DNA of 63,297 bases. It comes from Acinetobacter brisouii. GTDB lineage: Bacteria; Pseudomonadota; Gammaproteobacteria; Pseudomonadales; Moraxellaceae. The position numbers and the translations under genes are program-made. Where the stretch lies: the NCBI RefSeq assembly GCF_008993995.1, contig NZ_BKNN01000009.1, forward strand, positions 1-63,297, given 5' to 3'. Below, one piece after another: positions 16,661 through 29,664 of the stretch (its first letter is position 1; each line of letters starts with the position of its first letter). The notes beneath the pieces were generated by a model that was not told where the DNA came from, ran no database searches, and saw only the letters and a list, made by a program, of their open reading frames with translations.

Positions 16661-18076
16661 ATGCGAAAGATAGATAAACCTCTTATTTTAGAGGATGTAG
16701 AATATAAGCGAAGTATTCACAACCAACTCGATAAGGAATGGAGTTGGTTGAACCCCGACTGTGCCGATATTGATCAGCCTGCCAATTATTATGAAAGTTC
16801 TCTGGCGCACTGGCAGTGTTTCGACACGCTGAGTAGCGATCAAGAATGTGATGTTGTGGTGATTGGTGGTGGATTACTTGGCTCATCAACAGCATTGCAT
16901 TTATCTGAAATGGGCATAGATACCATTCTGGTAGAAAAAAACCGTATTGGCAGTGCCGCTTCAGGGCGCAATGGTGGGCAACTCACCCCAGGCTTGGCAC
17001 GTTGGGAAGCTTCGGAAATGCTTGAGCACATGAGCGTAGAAGATGCCAAAAAACTTTGGCGTTTTACTGCCGATGAAGCCATGCAACTCATTGATGACAT
17101 TATTGATCAATATGATTTGTCCCTAGACCGTAAGCAGGGGCATATCACAACCGCAGTACATGAAGGGCATTTGATTGCACTAACGCAAGGTGCAGATGCT
17201 CGAAAATTCCTTGGCGAAGATCACACAAAAATCATAGGCAAACATGAAGTACATAACTATGTAAACAGCGAAGCGTATCATGGTGGGCTAGTCGATAGTT
17301 TAGGTGGACAAATTCACCCGTTGGCACTAACTCGTGGTTTAATTTATGGCTTCTCTAAAAATGGTGGTCAGGTTTTTGAGCAGACAGAAGTTATAGAATT
17401 AAAAACGCAGGCTGATGGTGTTTATGTTCATACGACACATGGCGTGATTAAGGCACGTAAAAGTGTGGTACTGGCAGTTCATCATGCCTCGTTTAAATTG
17501 CTAGAGTCGCATAATCAAACCACGATTCCATTATTTACTTATGTGTGTACCACAGCACCTTTAGAGATGGATTTAAAGGACATCATTCCTTCTGACTATG
17601 CAGTTTACGATACTCAATTTGCACTGGATTTTTATCGAGGGGTGTCAAAAAATCGGTTGTTGTTTGGTGGGGAGGGTACAGGAACCTGCTGGAATCCACA
17701 TCGTGCCTATCAGTATTTACAAAGACGGATTCATCACGTTTTTCCACAACTCAAATCGGTTGAACTCGACTTCGTTTGGAGCGGGGAAACCGATCTTACC
17801 TATAATGGTGCAACCGATTGTCGTAAGTTTGGCGAGCGTTACCCAATTTATGCGGTACATGGCTGGAGCGGACATGGTGTGGCGCAAACCGTGCGAATTG
17901 GTAAAGCTATTGCGCATGATTTTATTGGCGTGTCACATGATTATGAAATGCTGACCAAAATTCCACATAAAGACATTTTATTTGGTCGGGAACTTGCTCC
18001 TTTTGCGATTCCTTTGGCAAAAGGTGCCTATGAAATCAATGCTTTTTTTAACCCAGCCAAACTGATTTCTTTCTAG
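16661..18076 (+). CDS. FAD-dependent amine/amino-acid oxidoreductase (DadA/PuuB-like)
   Basis: This 471-residue enzyme is of the DAO family. Residues 58-105 form the FAD site: DVVVIGGGLLGSSTALHLSE, then EKNRIGSAASGRNGGQLTPG. The latter RNGGQ pattern is typical of gamma-glutamylputrescine oxidase (PuuB/OrdL) and related amine oxidases. The C-terminal WSGHGVAQTVRIGKAIA completes the FAD site. The N-terminal 55 residues are an extension also seen in PuuB-like proteins. No puu genes or transporter are adjacent, so the substrate is undetermined. GGAG precedes the ATG. Confidence 0.85.
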   Translation: MRKIDKPLILEDVEYKRSIHNQLDKEWSWLNPDCADIDQPANYYESSLAHWQCFDTLSSDQECDVVVIGGGLLGSSTALHLSEMGIDTILVEKNRIGSAASGRNGGQLTPGLARWEASEMLEHMSVEDAKKLWRFTADEAMQLIDDIIDQYDLSLDRKQGHITTAVHEGHLIALTQGADARKFLGEDHTKIIGKHEVHNYVNSEAYHGGLVDSLGGQIHPLALTRGLIYGFSKNGGQVFEQTEVIELKTQADGVYVHTTHGVIKARKSVVLAVHHASFKLLESHNQTTIPLFTYVCTTAPLEMDLKDIIPSDYAVYDTQFALDFYRGVSKNRLLFGGEGTGTCWNPHRAYQYLQRRIHHVFPQLKSVELDFVWSGETDLTYNGATDCRKFGERYPIYAVHGWSGHGVAQTVRIGKAIAHDFIGVSHDYEMLTKIPHKDILFGRELAPFAIPLAKGAYEINAFFNPAKLISF

Positions 18077-18095
18077 TTCAGTTAGTCGGAAATTT

Positions 18096-18123
18096 AAAAA
18101 ACCGCCGTGAATGGCGGTTTTTT
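18096..18123 (+). terminator. Intrinsic terminator after the FAD oxidoreductase gene
   Basis: AAAACCGCC pairs with GGCGGTTTT around loop GTGAAT, followed by a T run. Confidence 0.9.
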
Positions 18124-18281
18124 ATTGCATTAAAATAATGAAATTCAGAATTCTGTAATTAATCTTATATTTTTAATTTTTAAAGATATAACTCAAAATA
18201 TCGTTACAAAAATACAGCGTAAAATCTATTCTCAACACGCTTTAACGATTAAAATTAGAAAGTATCTAGTTAAATATAACA

Positions 18282-19022
18282 ATGAGTGAAACGATGCAAA
18301 GTAATAATCCTATTTTAACGCGTGTAGAAACCTACAGCGATTATCAGCACCCAATGACCATTCAGGGTGCAGTCAACAAGTCAGTCTTACTCACCAGTAT
18401 TGCCGCAGGTTTAGGTTTGGTGTTCTTTTTCTACTGTGCCATGAGTATGAACTTCGGTTTAGCCATGACAGGTGCAATGGTGGGTGCAATTGGTAGCTTT
18501 ATTTTGGCACTCATCACCACCTTTAAACCAAACACTGCGCGTACACTGGCGATTCCGTATGCCTTGTTTGAGGGTGCATTCCTTGGTGGTATTTCTTTTG
18601 TGTTCCAAGCGAAATATCCAGGTGCACCGCTTCAAGCATTATTGGCAACTTTCGTCACGACCTTTGTTTTGTTTGGTTTGTACAAAATGAAGATTATCCG
18701 TGCGACTGAAAAATTCAAAGCCATTGTGCTTTCAGCCACTTTAGCGATCTGTATTGTGTTTGTGGTACAAATGCTGATGCGCCTTATTTTTAGCTCAAGT
18801 ATTCCTTTTGTATTTGAAAGCAATGCTTTAGGTATTGGCTTTGCTGCATTTGTTGCCATTATTGCTTCTTTAAATCTGATTCTAGATTTCGATTTAATTG
18901 AAAATGCAGCAGCACAGCGTGCACCACAAGCATTTGAATGGACCTGTGCAATTGCATTATTGGCAACTTTGGTCTGGATGTATATTTCATTTTTACGTCT
19001 AATTGGCATGTCACGTGATTAA
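18282..19022 (+). CDS. Bax inhibitor-1/YccA-family membrane protein
   Basis: This 246-residue integral inner-membrane protein has about seven hydrophobic segments. It matches the Bax inhibitor-1/YccA family: N-terminal Tyr-rich tail, YALFEGAFLGGISF, and the conserved FDLIENAAAQRAPQAFEWTC segment with acidic residues before the last helix. YccA of E. coli modulates FtsH, and related members are pH-gated calcium leak channels; which applies here is unknown. The start may be Met5 (18294). Its own terminator follows, so it is monocistronic. Confidence 0.9.
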   Translation: MSETMQSNNPILTRVETYSDYQHPMTIQGAVNKSVLLTSIAAGLGLVFFFYCAMSMNFGLAMTGAMVGAIGSFILALITTFKPNTARTLAIPYALFEGAFLGGISFVFQAKYPGAPLQALLATFVTTFVLFGLYKMKIIRATEKFKAIVLSATLAICIVFVVQMLMRLIFSSSIPFVFESNALGIGFAAFVAIIASLNLILDFDLIENAAAQRAPQAFEWTCAIALLATLVWMYISFLRLIGMSRD

Positions 19023-19041
19023 TCTCATGTAGTGTTAAGCG

Positions 19042-19071
19042 AAAACGCACCTAAAATCAGGTGCGTTTTTT
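19042..19071 (+). terminator. Intrinsic terminator after the Bax inhibitor-1 gene
   Basis: AAAACGCACCT pairs perfectly with AGGTGCGTTTT around a six-base loop and ends in a T run. Confidence 0.92.
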
Positions 19072-19093
19072 ATTGGAAATCTTGAAAATAGGC

Positions 19094-19136
19094 GCATTAT
19101 GCAATTTCTAAAAGTCTGAAGACTTGGCATTATGCA
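19094..19136 (+). promoter_or_regulatory. Direct repeat upstream of fabI
   Basis: The ten bases GCATTATGCA occur at 19094-19103 and again at 19127-19136, 33 bases apart, about three helical turns. Each half is itself nearly palindromic. A TATAAA element at 19139 overlaps the second copy's edge. The arrangement suits binding of a dimeric regulator near the fabI promoter, but no regulator can be named. Confidence 0.35.
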
Positions 19137-19166
19137 GATATAAAACATCTTGATGAGAGAAAATTC

Positions 19167-19967
19167 ATGGCAGGATTATTGGCAGGAAAACGCTTTTTAA
19201 TTGCTGGTGTTGCAAGCAAACTATCTATCGCATTTGGTATTGCACAAGCTCTACACCGTGAAGGTGCTGAATTGGCATTTACTTACCCAAATGAAAAACT
19301 AAAAAAACGTGTGGATGAATTTGCTGAGCAATTTGGTTCAAAATTGGTGTTTCCTTGTGATGTCGCTGTAGATGCAGAGATTGATCAAGCATTTGCTGAT
19401 CTTGCACAACACTGGGATGGTTTAGACGGTGTGGTTCACTCAATCGGTTTTGCGCCAGCGCATACACTCGATGGTGACTTTACTGACGTGACTGACCGTG
19501 AAGGTTTCCGCGTTGCACATGACATTAGTGCGTACAGCTTCATCGCGATGGCGCGTGCTGCTAAGCCATTGTTACAAGCACGTCAAGGTTGTTTATTGAC
19601 ATTGACTTACCAAGGTTCTGAGCGTGTAATGCCGAACTACAACGTGATGGGTCTTGCGAAAGCATCTTTAGAAGCGGGTGTACGTTACTTGGCATCAAGC
19701 ATGGGCGTTGACGGTATTCGTGTGAATGCGATCTCTGCTGGTCCAATCCGTACTTTAGCAGCTTCTGGTATTAAATCTTTCCGTAAAATGTTAGATGCCA
19801 ACGAAAAAATTTCTCCACTTAAACGCAACGTCACTATTGAAGAAGTGGGTAATGCTGCGTTGTTCCTATGCTCACCTTGGGCTTCAGGGATTACAGGTGA
19901 AATTATGTATGTTGATGCAGGTTTCAATACGGTTGGTATGAGCCAATCAATGATGGATGACGAATAA
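19167..19967 (+). CDS. fabI: Enoyl-ACP reductase (NADH)
   Basis: FabI reduces trans-2-enoyl-ACP in the last step of each fatty-acid elongation cycle and is the triclosan target. It is an SDR enzyme with the cofactor site [20 protein letters not shown] at the N-terminus. The catalytic Tyr and Lys lie in [14 protein letters not shown] with the six-residue spacing of FabI. The C-terminal [15 protein letters not shown] is typical. Length is 266 residues. It is monocistronic, with a terminator shared with convergent holA. Confidence 0.97.
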   Translation: MAGLLAGKRFLIAGVASKLSIAFGIAQALHREGAELAFTYPNEKLKKRVDEFAEQFGSKLVFPCDVAVDAEIDQAFADLAQHWDGLDGVVHSIGFAPAHTLDGDFTDVTDREGFRVAHDISAYSFIAMARAAKPLLQARQGCLLTLTYQGSERVMPNYNVMGLAKASLEAGVRYLASSMGVDGIRVNAISAGPIRTLAASGIKSFRKMLDANEKISPLKRNVTIEEVGNAALFLCSPWASGITGEIMYVDAGFNTVGMSQSMMDDE

Positions 19968-19990
19968 TTTTTTAAATTATTTCGTCCATA

Positions 19991-20022
19991 AAAAAATCAG
20001 CTCTTTTGAGCTGATTTTTTTT
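19991..20022. terminator. Bidirectional terminator between fabI and holA
   Basis: AAAAAATCAGCTC pairs with GAGCTGATTTTTT around loop TTTT. T runs occur on both strands, so it can end fabI and holA transcripts. Confidence 0.92.
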
Positions 20023-20034
20023 ATGTCTTGAAAT

Positions 20035-21021
20035 TTAATTAAACAAAGGTCTGCCACAAAGTTCGGCAACGGCTTGTAAACACAAATCTTCGGGATTTTC
20101 TTCAGAAGCACCTTTAATTGCAGCATCAATTCGAAGTAATAAGCCTGACCAAGCTAAAAAACGTTGTGCCGAGAGTCGACGTAGGGCTTGTTGATATAAA
20201 GAAACACGGGTTTTCCAGATGCCAAGCTGTAGTGCATTTTGCGGTTGCTCATAGAGTTGCATTAACAATCGCATTTCTTTACTGATTGACCATAAAATCA
20301 GACTCATGGCTTCACCAGTAGCGAGTAAGTACTGATAAATTTTCACAGACTGAGCAAAGTCACCTTGTAGCATGCTGTCATTTAGATCATAAGTGCTATA
20401 GCGTGATTGGTCTTGTAGACATTGATAAAGTTGCTCAATCTCAATCTGTTGTAAGTCTGGAAACGTATCACTCACGCGAATTAAGCTGTTTTTAGCCGCC
20501 AGCAAGTTATGCTCATGATGTTCAAGCAACCATTGCCAAGCATCTTGATTTAATGTAATGCCGAGTTTGTCGGCTTCTGTCGCCAAAATGCGTTGACGAT
20601 CTTGTGGATAATTGGCTTGCAGTGAAACCAACACACCATTGGCTTCAATGGTCTGAAAGAAACTGGATTTCAAGCTTTGTGTATCTTGCTTGGGCATCAC
20701 CACGACAAGCAAATTTTGCTCATTGTATTGCAGATATTCTTTGAGTAGCTTGAGTCCCGCAGCATCGGGCTTGATGTTGCCATGTGCTTCAATTGCCAGT
20801 TGCTGAGAAAAGAGCGACAGGCTGTTTAGCGCATTAAAGACATTTTTCCAGTCCTGAACACTTTGAATTTCATAGCGTTGTCGTTCAATTTCCTGACTTT
20901 GCCAATGGCGACGCAGGGCATCGAGCAGGTTCTGTTCAAGCAATGGCTCTTGACCTTGCATGACCCAAGCACCGCGTGCTTCATGAACACGCTTGAGTGC
21001 CTGTAAATAGTCGAGCTTCAT
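20035..21021 (-). CDS. holA: DNA polymerase III subunit delta
   Basis: HolA is the delta subunit of the clamp loader, which opens the beta clamp. The 328-residue protein lacks a Walker motif, as expected for delta. Visible features are the N-terminal WVMQGQEPLLEQNLLDALR and the central LVVVMPKQDTQSLKSSFFQ strand. The helical C-terminus contains YDLNDSMLQGDFAQSVKI. It follows lptE by 12 bases in the conserved leuS-lptE-holA operon. Confidence 0.95.
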   Translation of the reverse strand: MKLDYLQALKRVHEARGAWVMQGQEPLLEQNLLDALRRHWQSQEIERQRYEIQSVQDWKNVFNALNSLSLFSQQLAIEAHGNIKPDAAGLKLLKEYLQYNEQNLLVVVMPKQDTQSLKSSFFQTIEANGVLVSLQANYPQDRQRILATEADKLGITLNQDAWQWLLEHHEHNLLAAKNSLIRVSDTFPDLQQIEIEQLYQCLQDQSRYSTYDLNDSMLQGDFAQSVKIYQYLLATGEAMSLILWSISKEMRLLMQLYEQPQNALQLGIWKTRVSLYQQALRRLSAQRFLAWSGLLLRIDAAIKGASEENPEDLCLQAVAELCGRPLFN

Positions 21022-21033
21022 AACAACAGCAAA

Positions 21034-21609
21034 TTAAGGCGCTGTTGACGCAGGGTGAGCAGGCTGAATCTGAGGAAGGCGATTGGTCGAAATTTGACGC
21101 GCCATTTGTTGAGCCACATCGTCAATCAAATTGCTAATTACAGAATCTTGTTCATTATCATCAACGTTGACTGTAGCAACATTGTACTGATAGCTTTTTA
21201 CACCGTTGATGGTACGTGGAGCAGTGACAGGATTGCCTTGTGCATCCTCAATTTGGAAGGTGACATTTAAATGTAAAATCACTTCGGCAACACGACCGCT
21301 GAGTTTTTGACGACGATAGTTGTAGTCTAGGACGTGTAAGGTATAGGCTTCTTTAGCATCATCAAACTGAATGCCATAACCCGATAAATAGGTTTTTAAC
21401 TTGGTTTGTAAGGTGTTCCCTTGAGGAATCAAATTATTATTGCTGTCGGTGACATGAAGCGCTTCACTTGGTAAGTTCAACTTCATGTGTGGGTATGCCA
21501 CAGGCATTGAGGTCGGGCTGAGACCTTTTAAATGAAAGCCACAGCCGACTAAGCTTGCACTTAGACCAAGAGTTAAAACGACAGATGCTAAACGTGGGAC
21601 TAAGTGCAT
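21034..21609 (-). CDS. lptE: LPS-assembly lipoprotein LptE
   Basis: LptE plugs the LptD barrel and is needed to deliver lipopolysaccharide to the outer surface. The N-terminus is a lipoprotein signal with lipobox LVGC, followed by GFHLKG, the usual start of mature LptE. The RRQKLSGRVAEVILHLNVTF segment fits the family. Length is 191 residues. GAGGA lies just upstream of the ATG. It sits 17 bases after leuS, before holA, as in most gammaproteobacteria. The LOS genes at the far end of the window need the same export machine. Confidence 0.94.
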   Translation of the reverse strand: MHLVPRLASVVLTLGLSASLVGCGFHLKGLSPTSMPVAYPHMKLNLPSEALHVTDSNNNLIPQGNTLQTKLKTYLSGYGIQFDDAKEAYTLHVLDYNYRRQKLSGRVAEVILHLNVTFQIEDAQGNPVTAPRTINGVKSYQYNVATVNVDDNEQDSVISNLIDDVAQQMARQISTNRLPQIQPAHPASTAP

Positions 21610-21626
21610 GCGTATTCCTCAACTAA

Positions 21627-24308
<2,682 letters not shown>

Positions 24309-24393
24309 CTAAAAGTGAATTTTGCGCAAGAAAATATCCTCTGTTTATCCGCAAATTTTCACAAACAGCAAAAAAGCAGACGGGTTTTACCCT

Positions 24394-24768
24394 TTACTGA
24401 GCAGGAGCTTCTTTGACTTGAGGTGCATTTTGTGGTGCTGGTGGTATAGGGGATGGTGCTTGGCTTGCAGGTGGTGTGGTTTGAACAGGGGCTTTTTGTT
24501 GCGTATTGGTGCTTGGTGCTCGGGTTGTATTTGTTGTCGCAGTTTCGTTGCTTTGTGTCACAGGTGCTGGATTGCTCCAACCGTAAGTTTTTATTTTACC
24601 ACGGGTTTTAACGCCTTTAACTTTTGGTGGCGGTGTTGTGGTGTAATGCGTTGAGCCATGTGAATCTACCCATTTATAATAATCTTGCTGTGCAAAACTG
24701 GTCGTTGTAAATCCTAAAAAACTTAATCCGATAAGACTGGCGATGATGCTGTGTTGTGCTGTTTTCAT
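24394..24768 (-). CDS. Secreted DUF4124 protein with Pro/Thr/Gln-rich tail
   Basis: The protein begins with a cleavable signal peptide ending TTSFAQQ (about residue 26). The DUF4124 core follows: YYKWVDSHGSTHYTTTPPP, a short beta unit common in periplasmic proteins. The last 60 residues are low-complexity Thr, Gln, Pro and Ala. Function is unknown. AAGG precedes the ATG. It lies 142 bases upstream of leuS on the same strand. Confidence 0.85.
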   Translation of the reverse strand: MKTAQHSIIASLIGLSFLGFTTTSFAQQDYYKWVDSHGSTHYTTTPPPKVKGVKTRGKIKTYGWSNPAPVTQSNETATTNTTRAPSTNTQQKAPVQTTPPASQAPSPIPPAPQNAPQVKEAPAQ

Positions 24769-24941
24769 AAGGAAACCTTAAGTCATTTTTAGTTGAAAAA
24801 GCTGATTAAATTTTAACGTGTTTTTTTGTGGTAAAGATGAATTTTTATCGAGAGTAAATTATTTTAAATGCCAAAAATGCAAAAGGTAAATCGCATCAAT
24901 TGATGTTATTGATGAAAAAAATCATAGAAGCCTTGACAATC

Positions 24942-24969
24942 TTGGATTAAACCACAAAAATGCTACACT
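24942..24969 (+). promoter_or_regulatory. Possible ilvI promoter
   Basis: TTGGAT (24942-24947) and TACACT (24964-24969) stand 16 bases apart. Both match the sigma-70 consensus only partly. A perfect TTGACA at 24933 is 25 bases from the same -10 and is too far. Confidence 0.3.
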
Positions 24970-25049
24970 TATTTATCTGATCACCCTTCGGATAATTAAA
25001 CGAATTGTGCAATAGGCATATATCCTCTAGCCGAGCTATATGTTGAATT

Positions 25050-25080
25050 AAAAATATGTTTATCCCAGCATGTTTTTTTT
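25050..25080 (+). terminator. Weak terminator-like hairpin inside the ilvI leader
   Basis: AAAAATATG (25050-25058) pairs with CATGTTTTT (25069-25077) with one wobble, followed by more T residues (eight in all). The stem is AT-rich and weak. It lies before the putative leader ORF, which is not the usual attenuator order. Confidence 0.35.
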
Positions 25081-25089
25081 ACGTTAAAG

Positions 25090-25170
25090 ATGCAGTATTT
25101 ACAGGTTATATCTCTGTTGCATCTGATTTTTATCCTATTGCAGCGCCTAGGCGTAAAATTTGTGCTATAA
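25090..25170 (+). CDS. Putative branched-chain amino-acid leader peptide
   Basis: A 26-codon ORF in the ilvI leader encodes eight Leu, three Ile and three Val. Three of the Leu codons are CTA and one Ile codon is ATA. It reads MQYLQVISLLHLIFILLQRL and then GVKFVL. It ends 76 bases before ilvI. Leader peptides of this kind control ilv and leu operons by ribosome stalling in enteric bacteria. Against the idea, no good Shine-Dalgarno site precedes the ATG, and AT-rich DNA favours hydrophobic codons by chance. Confidence 0.5.
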   Translation: MQYLQVISLLHLIFILLQRLGVKFVL

Positions 25171-25195
25171 GAGTACAGTTTGTATGAATTAAACA

Positions 25196-25220
25196 CTATG
25201 TAATGTCTCCCATTACGTAG
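25196..25220 (+). promoter_or_regulatory. Hairpin between the leader ORF and ilvI
   Basis: CTATGTAATG pairs with CATTACGTAG (one wobble) around loop TCTCC. An A run, not a T run, follows, so it is not a terminator on this strand. The loop sequence TCTCCC could pair at five of six positions with the ilvI ribosome-binding site GGGTGA, which suggests control of translation start. This is inference. Confidence 0.5.
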
Positions 25221-25246
25221 AAAAAAGATATTTAGGGTGAATCACG

Positions 25247-26970
25247 TTGGAACTTCTATCTGGTGGTGAAATGCTCGTTCGCGCTCTTGCGGACGAAGGT
25301 GTTGAACACGTTTTTGGATATCCTGGTGGCGCAGTTTTGCACATCTATGATGCATTATTTAAACAAGACAAAATTGAGCACTATCTAGTACGCCATGAAC
25401 AAGCGGCTGGACATATGGCGGATGCATATTCGCGTGTCACAGGTAAAACTGGCGTAGTACTGGTCACTTCAGGTCCTGGCGCAACCAATACCGTTACACC
25501 AATCGCAACAGCATACATGGACTCCATTCCGATGGTGATTCTGTCTGGTCAGGTCGCTTCACATTTAATTGGTGAAGACGCTTTCCAAGAAACAGATATG
25601 GTCGGTGTGTCACGTCCAATCGTGAAGCACAGCTTCCAAGTTCGTCATGCCAGTGAAATTCCTGCCATCATCAAAAAAGCATTCTATATCGCTGCGAGTG
25701 GTCGTCCTGGCCCAGTTGTGGTCGATATTCCTAAAGATGCGACCAATCCAGCAGAAAAGTTTGCTTACGAATACCCCGAAAAAGTGAAGATGCGTTCTTA
25801 TCAACCACCTTATCGTGGTCATTCGGGTCAAATTCGTAAAGCAGTTGAAGAACTGATTTCTGCTAAACGCCCTGTGATCTACAGTGGTGGTGGTGTCGTA
25901 CAAGGTAATGCAGCAGCATTGTTGACCGAGCTTGCACATTTATTGAATTACCCTGTAACCAATACCTTGATGGGTCTTGGTGGCTTCCCTGGTACAGATC
26001 CACAGTTTGTGGGCATGTTGGGGATGCATGGTTGCTATGAAGCCAATATGGTAATGCACAATGCTGATGTGATTTTTGCAGTGGGCGCACGTTTTGATGA
26101 CCGTGTCACCAACAACCCTGCAAAATTCTGTCCAAATGCCAAAGTCATTCATATTGATATTGACCCAGCAACAATTTCTAAGACCATTTCTGCGCATATT
26201 CCAATCGTGGGTGCTGTTGAACCAGTCCTTCAGGAAATGTTGAGCCAGTTGAAACAGTTGAATGTGTCTAAGCCAAACCCTGAAGCATTAGCAGATTGGT
26301 GGAAGCAGATCAACGAATGGCGTCAAGTTCATGGCTTGAAATATCAGCCTGCGGTTGATGGTGGTATGAAGCCGCAGCAAGTGGTTGAAACTTTATATAA
26401 AGTGACCAATGGTGAAGCGATCATCACCTCTGACGTAGGTCAGCACCAAATGTTTGCTGCTTTGTATTATAAGTATGATCAACCACGTCAATGGGTGAAT
26501 TCTGGTGGTTTGGGGACGATGGGTGTTGGTTTGCCGTATGCAATGGCAGCCAAGCTCGCAAAACCTGAACAACAAGTGGTGTGTATTACGGGTGAAGCAT
26601 CGATTCAGATGTGTATTCAAGAGCTTTCAACCTGTAAGCAATATGGCTTAAACGTCAAGATTCTATGCTTGAATAACCGTGCCTTGGGTATGGTTAAACA
26701 ATGGCAAGACATGAACTATGAAGGTCGTCACTCAAGCTCATATGTTGAATCATTACCAGACTTTAGCAAGTTAATGGAAGCTTATGGACACGTGGGTATT
26801 CAAATTGACCACGCAGATGAGCTTGAAGCCAAACTTGAAGAAGCGATGGCAATTAACGATAAATGTGTGTTTATTAACGTGATGGTTGACCGTTCTGAGC
26901 ATGTTTATCCAATGTTAATCGCGGGTCAGTCCATGAAAGATATGTGGTTAAGTAAAGGGGAGCGGACACA

Positions 26971-26974
<4 letters not shown>
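25247..26974 (+). CDS. ilvI: Acetolactate synthase large subunit
   Basis: This ThDP enzyme joins two pyruvates, or pyruvate and 2-oxobutyrate, in the first shared step of Val, Leu and Ile synthesis. The catalytic Glu is in [16 protein letters not shown]. The FAD/ThDP core has [18 protein letters not shown]. The ThDP-Mg motif reads TGEASIQM, with Glu in place of the usual Asp of GDG, a variant I recall from related bacteria. The start is TTG, fixed by AGGGTGA upstream and by the alignment start [11 protein letters not shown]; length 575. It overlaps ilvH by four bases. The 470-base leader suggests attenuation. Confidence 0.96.
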
Positions 26975-28502
<1,528 letters not shown>

Positions 28503-28532
28503 TTTCTCGAATCAATTAATTTGAATGCGAAG

Positions 28533-28558
28533 ACCCACTCGATTTGAGTGGGTTTTTT
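28533..28558 (+). terminator. Intrinsic terminator after ilvC
   Basis: ACCCACTC pairs with GAGTGGGT around loop GATTT, ending in a T run. Confidence 0.92.
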
Positions 28559-28580
28559 ATGTTTATGGTGACGTACCTCA

Positions 28581-28610
28581 AAAAAATGAAAGCACTGCTT
28601 TCATTTTTTT
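28581..28610 (+). terminator. Second hairpin with T run downstream of ilvC
   Basis: AAAAAATGAAAG pairs with CTTTCATTTTTT around loop CACTG and ends in a T run, just before the ilvC-tail duplication. A- and T-runs on both sides make it possibly bidirectional. Confidence 0.65.
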
Positions 28611-28611
28611 C

Positions 28612-28659
28612 ATGCCTTGGATTTAAGCCAACAAAATCGTGGATACAGAGAAAAACTAA
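28612..28659 (+). pseudogene. Degenerate duplicate of the ilvC 3' end
   Basis: These 48 bases match the last 16 codons of ilvC (28455-28502) at 43 positions by direct comparison. Codon 5 has become a stop (CAA to TAA) and the final TAA is kept. No other part of ilvC is present. The copy starts 109 bases after the ilvC stop. It is also followed by its own terminator, as ilvC is. It may be a remnant of a tandem duplication or of an element inserted at the ilvC end. Confidence 0.85.
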
Positions 28660-28678
28660 GTTTTAGTTTCTTCTGAAT

Positions 28679-28710
28679 AAAAAACCCTAACATCATGTTA
28701 GGGTTTTTTA
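28679..28710 (+). terminator. Intrinsic terminator after the ilvC-tail copy
   Basis: AAAACCCTAAC pairs with GTTAGGGTTTT around loop ATCAT and ends in a T run. An A run before the stem allows minus-strand use too. Confidence 0.85.
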
Positions 28711-28730
28711 TTGCTCATTTCCCAATCTCT

Positions 28731-28764
28731 CATGCTGTATGAAAAACTTCATACAGCATGTTTT
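28731..28764. terminator. Perfect 13-base hairpin downstream of the gltI-like gene
   Basis: CATGCTGTATGAA (28731-28743) pairs with TTCATACAGCATG (28748-28760) around loop AAAC. Four T residues follow on the plus strand but none on the minus strand. It may end the minus-strand gene transcript together with the A/T-flanked hairpin at 28679. Confidence 0.5.
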
Positions 28765-28770
28765 GAGATG

Positions 28771-29664
28771 TTAGATACCTGCATCTGTAGGGCGACGTTG
28801 TAAGTTTAAGTATGAGCGGCTAGGTGCCATATTTAAATTGATGTTTTTTGGTTGAATAGGAGATTGGAACCATTTGTGGTAAAGCTTGCCCATTTGTCCA
28901 GATTTCCATAGGTTGTTTACCGTACCATCAACCAATGCCTTAAATTTCTCATCGCCTTTTGGCAACATGATGGCATAAGGTTCAGAAGAGAGAACTGGCC
29001 CTGTAATTTCATAAGAACTTGGGCTAGAACTTCTAGCAATCAGACCTGCAAGAATGTTGTCATCCATGACAAAGGCTTCAGCTTTGCCATTGGCTAAGAT
29101 GGCAAATGAATCATCAAAATCACGACCATAAACGTTAATGACGTTAATATTTTTACCACGCTCATTACGTTTGATGTACTGGTCAGATGTTGTGCCAGCA
29201 GTTGTAACAACAGCTTTATTGTCTAAATCAACCAAGTTGTGAATATTTGAACTCTTTTTCACAGCCATGCGCACTTCGGTATAGTAGAAGTTGGTTGAGA
29301 AAGAAACCAATTGCTGACGTTTATAAGAGTTGGTGGTTGAGCCACACTCCATATCAATACGACCTGATTGAATGCTTTCGATGCGTTGGCTTGGAGTTAA
29401 CGCAAGAAACTCAACTTTTAGATTTGGCATGTTGAGTTCTTTTTTTATATCACTGGCAACATTACGACAAATATCGATGACATAGCCTGAAGCTGTACCA
29501 TTCACAACATACGAAATTGGCATAGATGCATCATTGAAACCAATGACTAATTTGCCTGAATTTTTGATCTTAGCAAGCGTATCAACAGCGTAAACTTGGC
29601 TTGCTCCGAGGGAGAGACATGCGAACAAAGATGAAGCAATTACTGATCTTGAAAATAGTTTCAT
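28771..29664 (-). CDS. Amino-acid ABC transporter periplasmic binding protein (GltI-like)
   Basis: This is a periplasmic solute-binding protein of family 3. A signal peptide ends SQVYAV near residue 27. The mature part has KLVIGFNDASMPISYV and the family signature FLALTPSQRIESIQSGRIDM, with ECGSTTNSYKR, all close to glutamate/aspartate-binding GltI. Length is 297 residues. The permease and ATPase genes gltJKL are not adjacent, so it either works with a distant transporter or is an orphan. AGGGA precedes the ATG. Confidence 0.87.
   Translation of the reverse strand: MKLFSRSVIASSLFACLSLGASQVYAVDTLAKIKNSGKLVIGFNDASMPISYVVNGTASGYVIDICRNVASDIKKELNMPNLKVEFLALTPSQRIESIQSGRIDMECGSTTNSYKRQQLVSFSTNFYYTEVRMAVKKSSNIHNLVDLDNKAVVTTAGTTSDQYIKRNERGKNINVINVYGRDFDDSFAILANGKAEAFVMDDNILAGLIARSSSPSSYEITGPVLSSEPYAIMLPKGDEKFKALVDGTVNNLWKSGQMGKLYHKWFQSPIQPKNINLNMAPSRSYLNLQRRPTDAGI

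Noticed and set aside
24322-24654. 110-codon plus-strand ORF rich in Cys and Trp
   Set aside because: Antisense to the Thr/Gln/Pro-rich tail of the DUF4124 gene; the odd composition is explained by that.
24933-24938. Perfect TTGACA as ilvI -35 box
   Set aside because: No acceptable -10 hexamer at 16-18 bases; the TACACT downstream is 25 bases away.
24996-25196. 66-codon minus-strand ORF in the ilvI leader
   Set aside because: No recognisable protein or ribosome-binding site; it overlaps the leader structures on the other strand.
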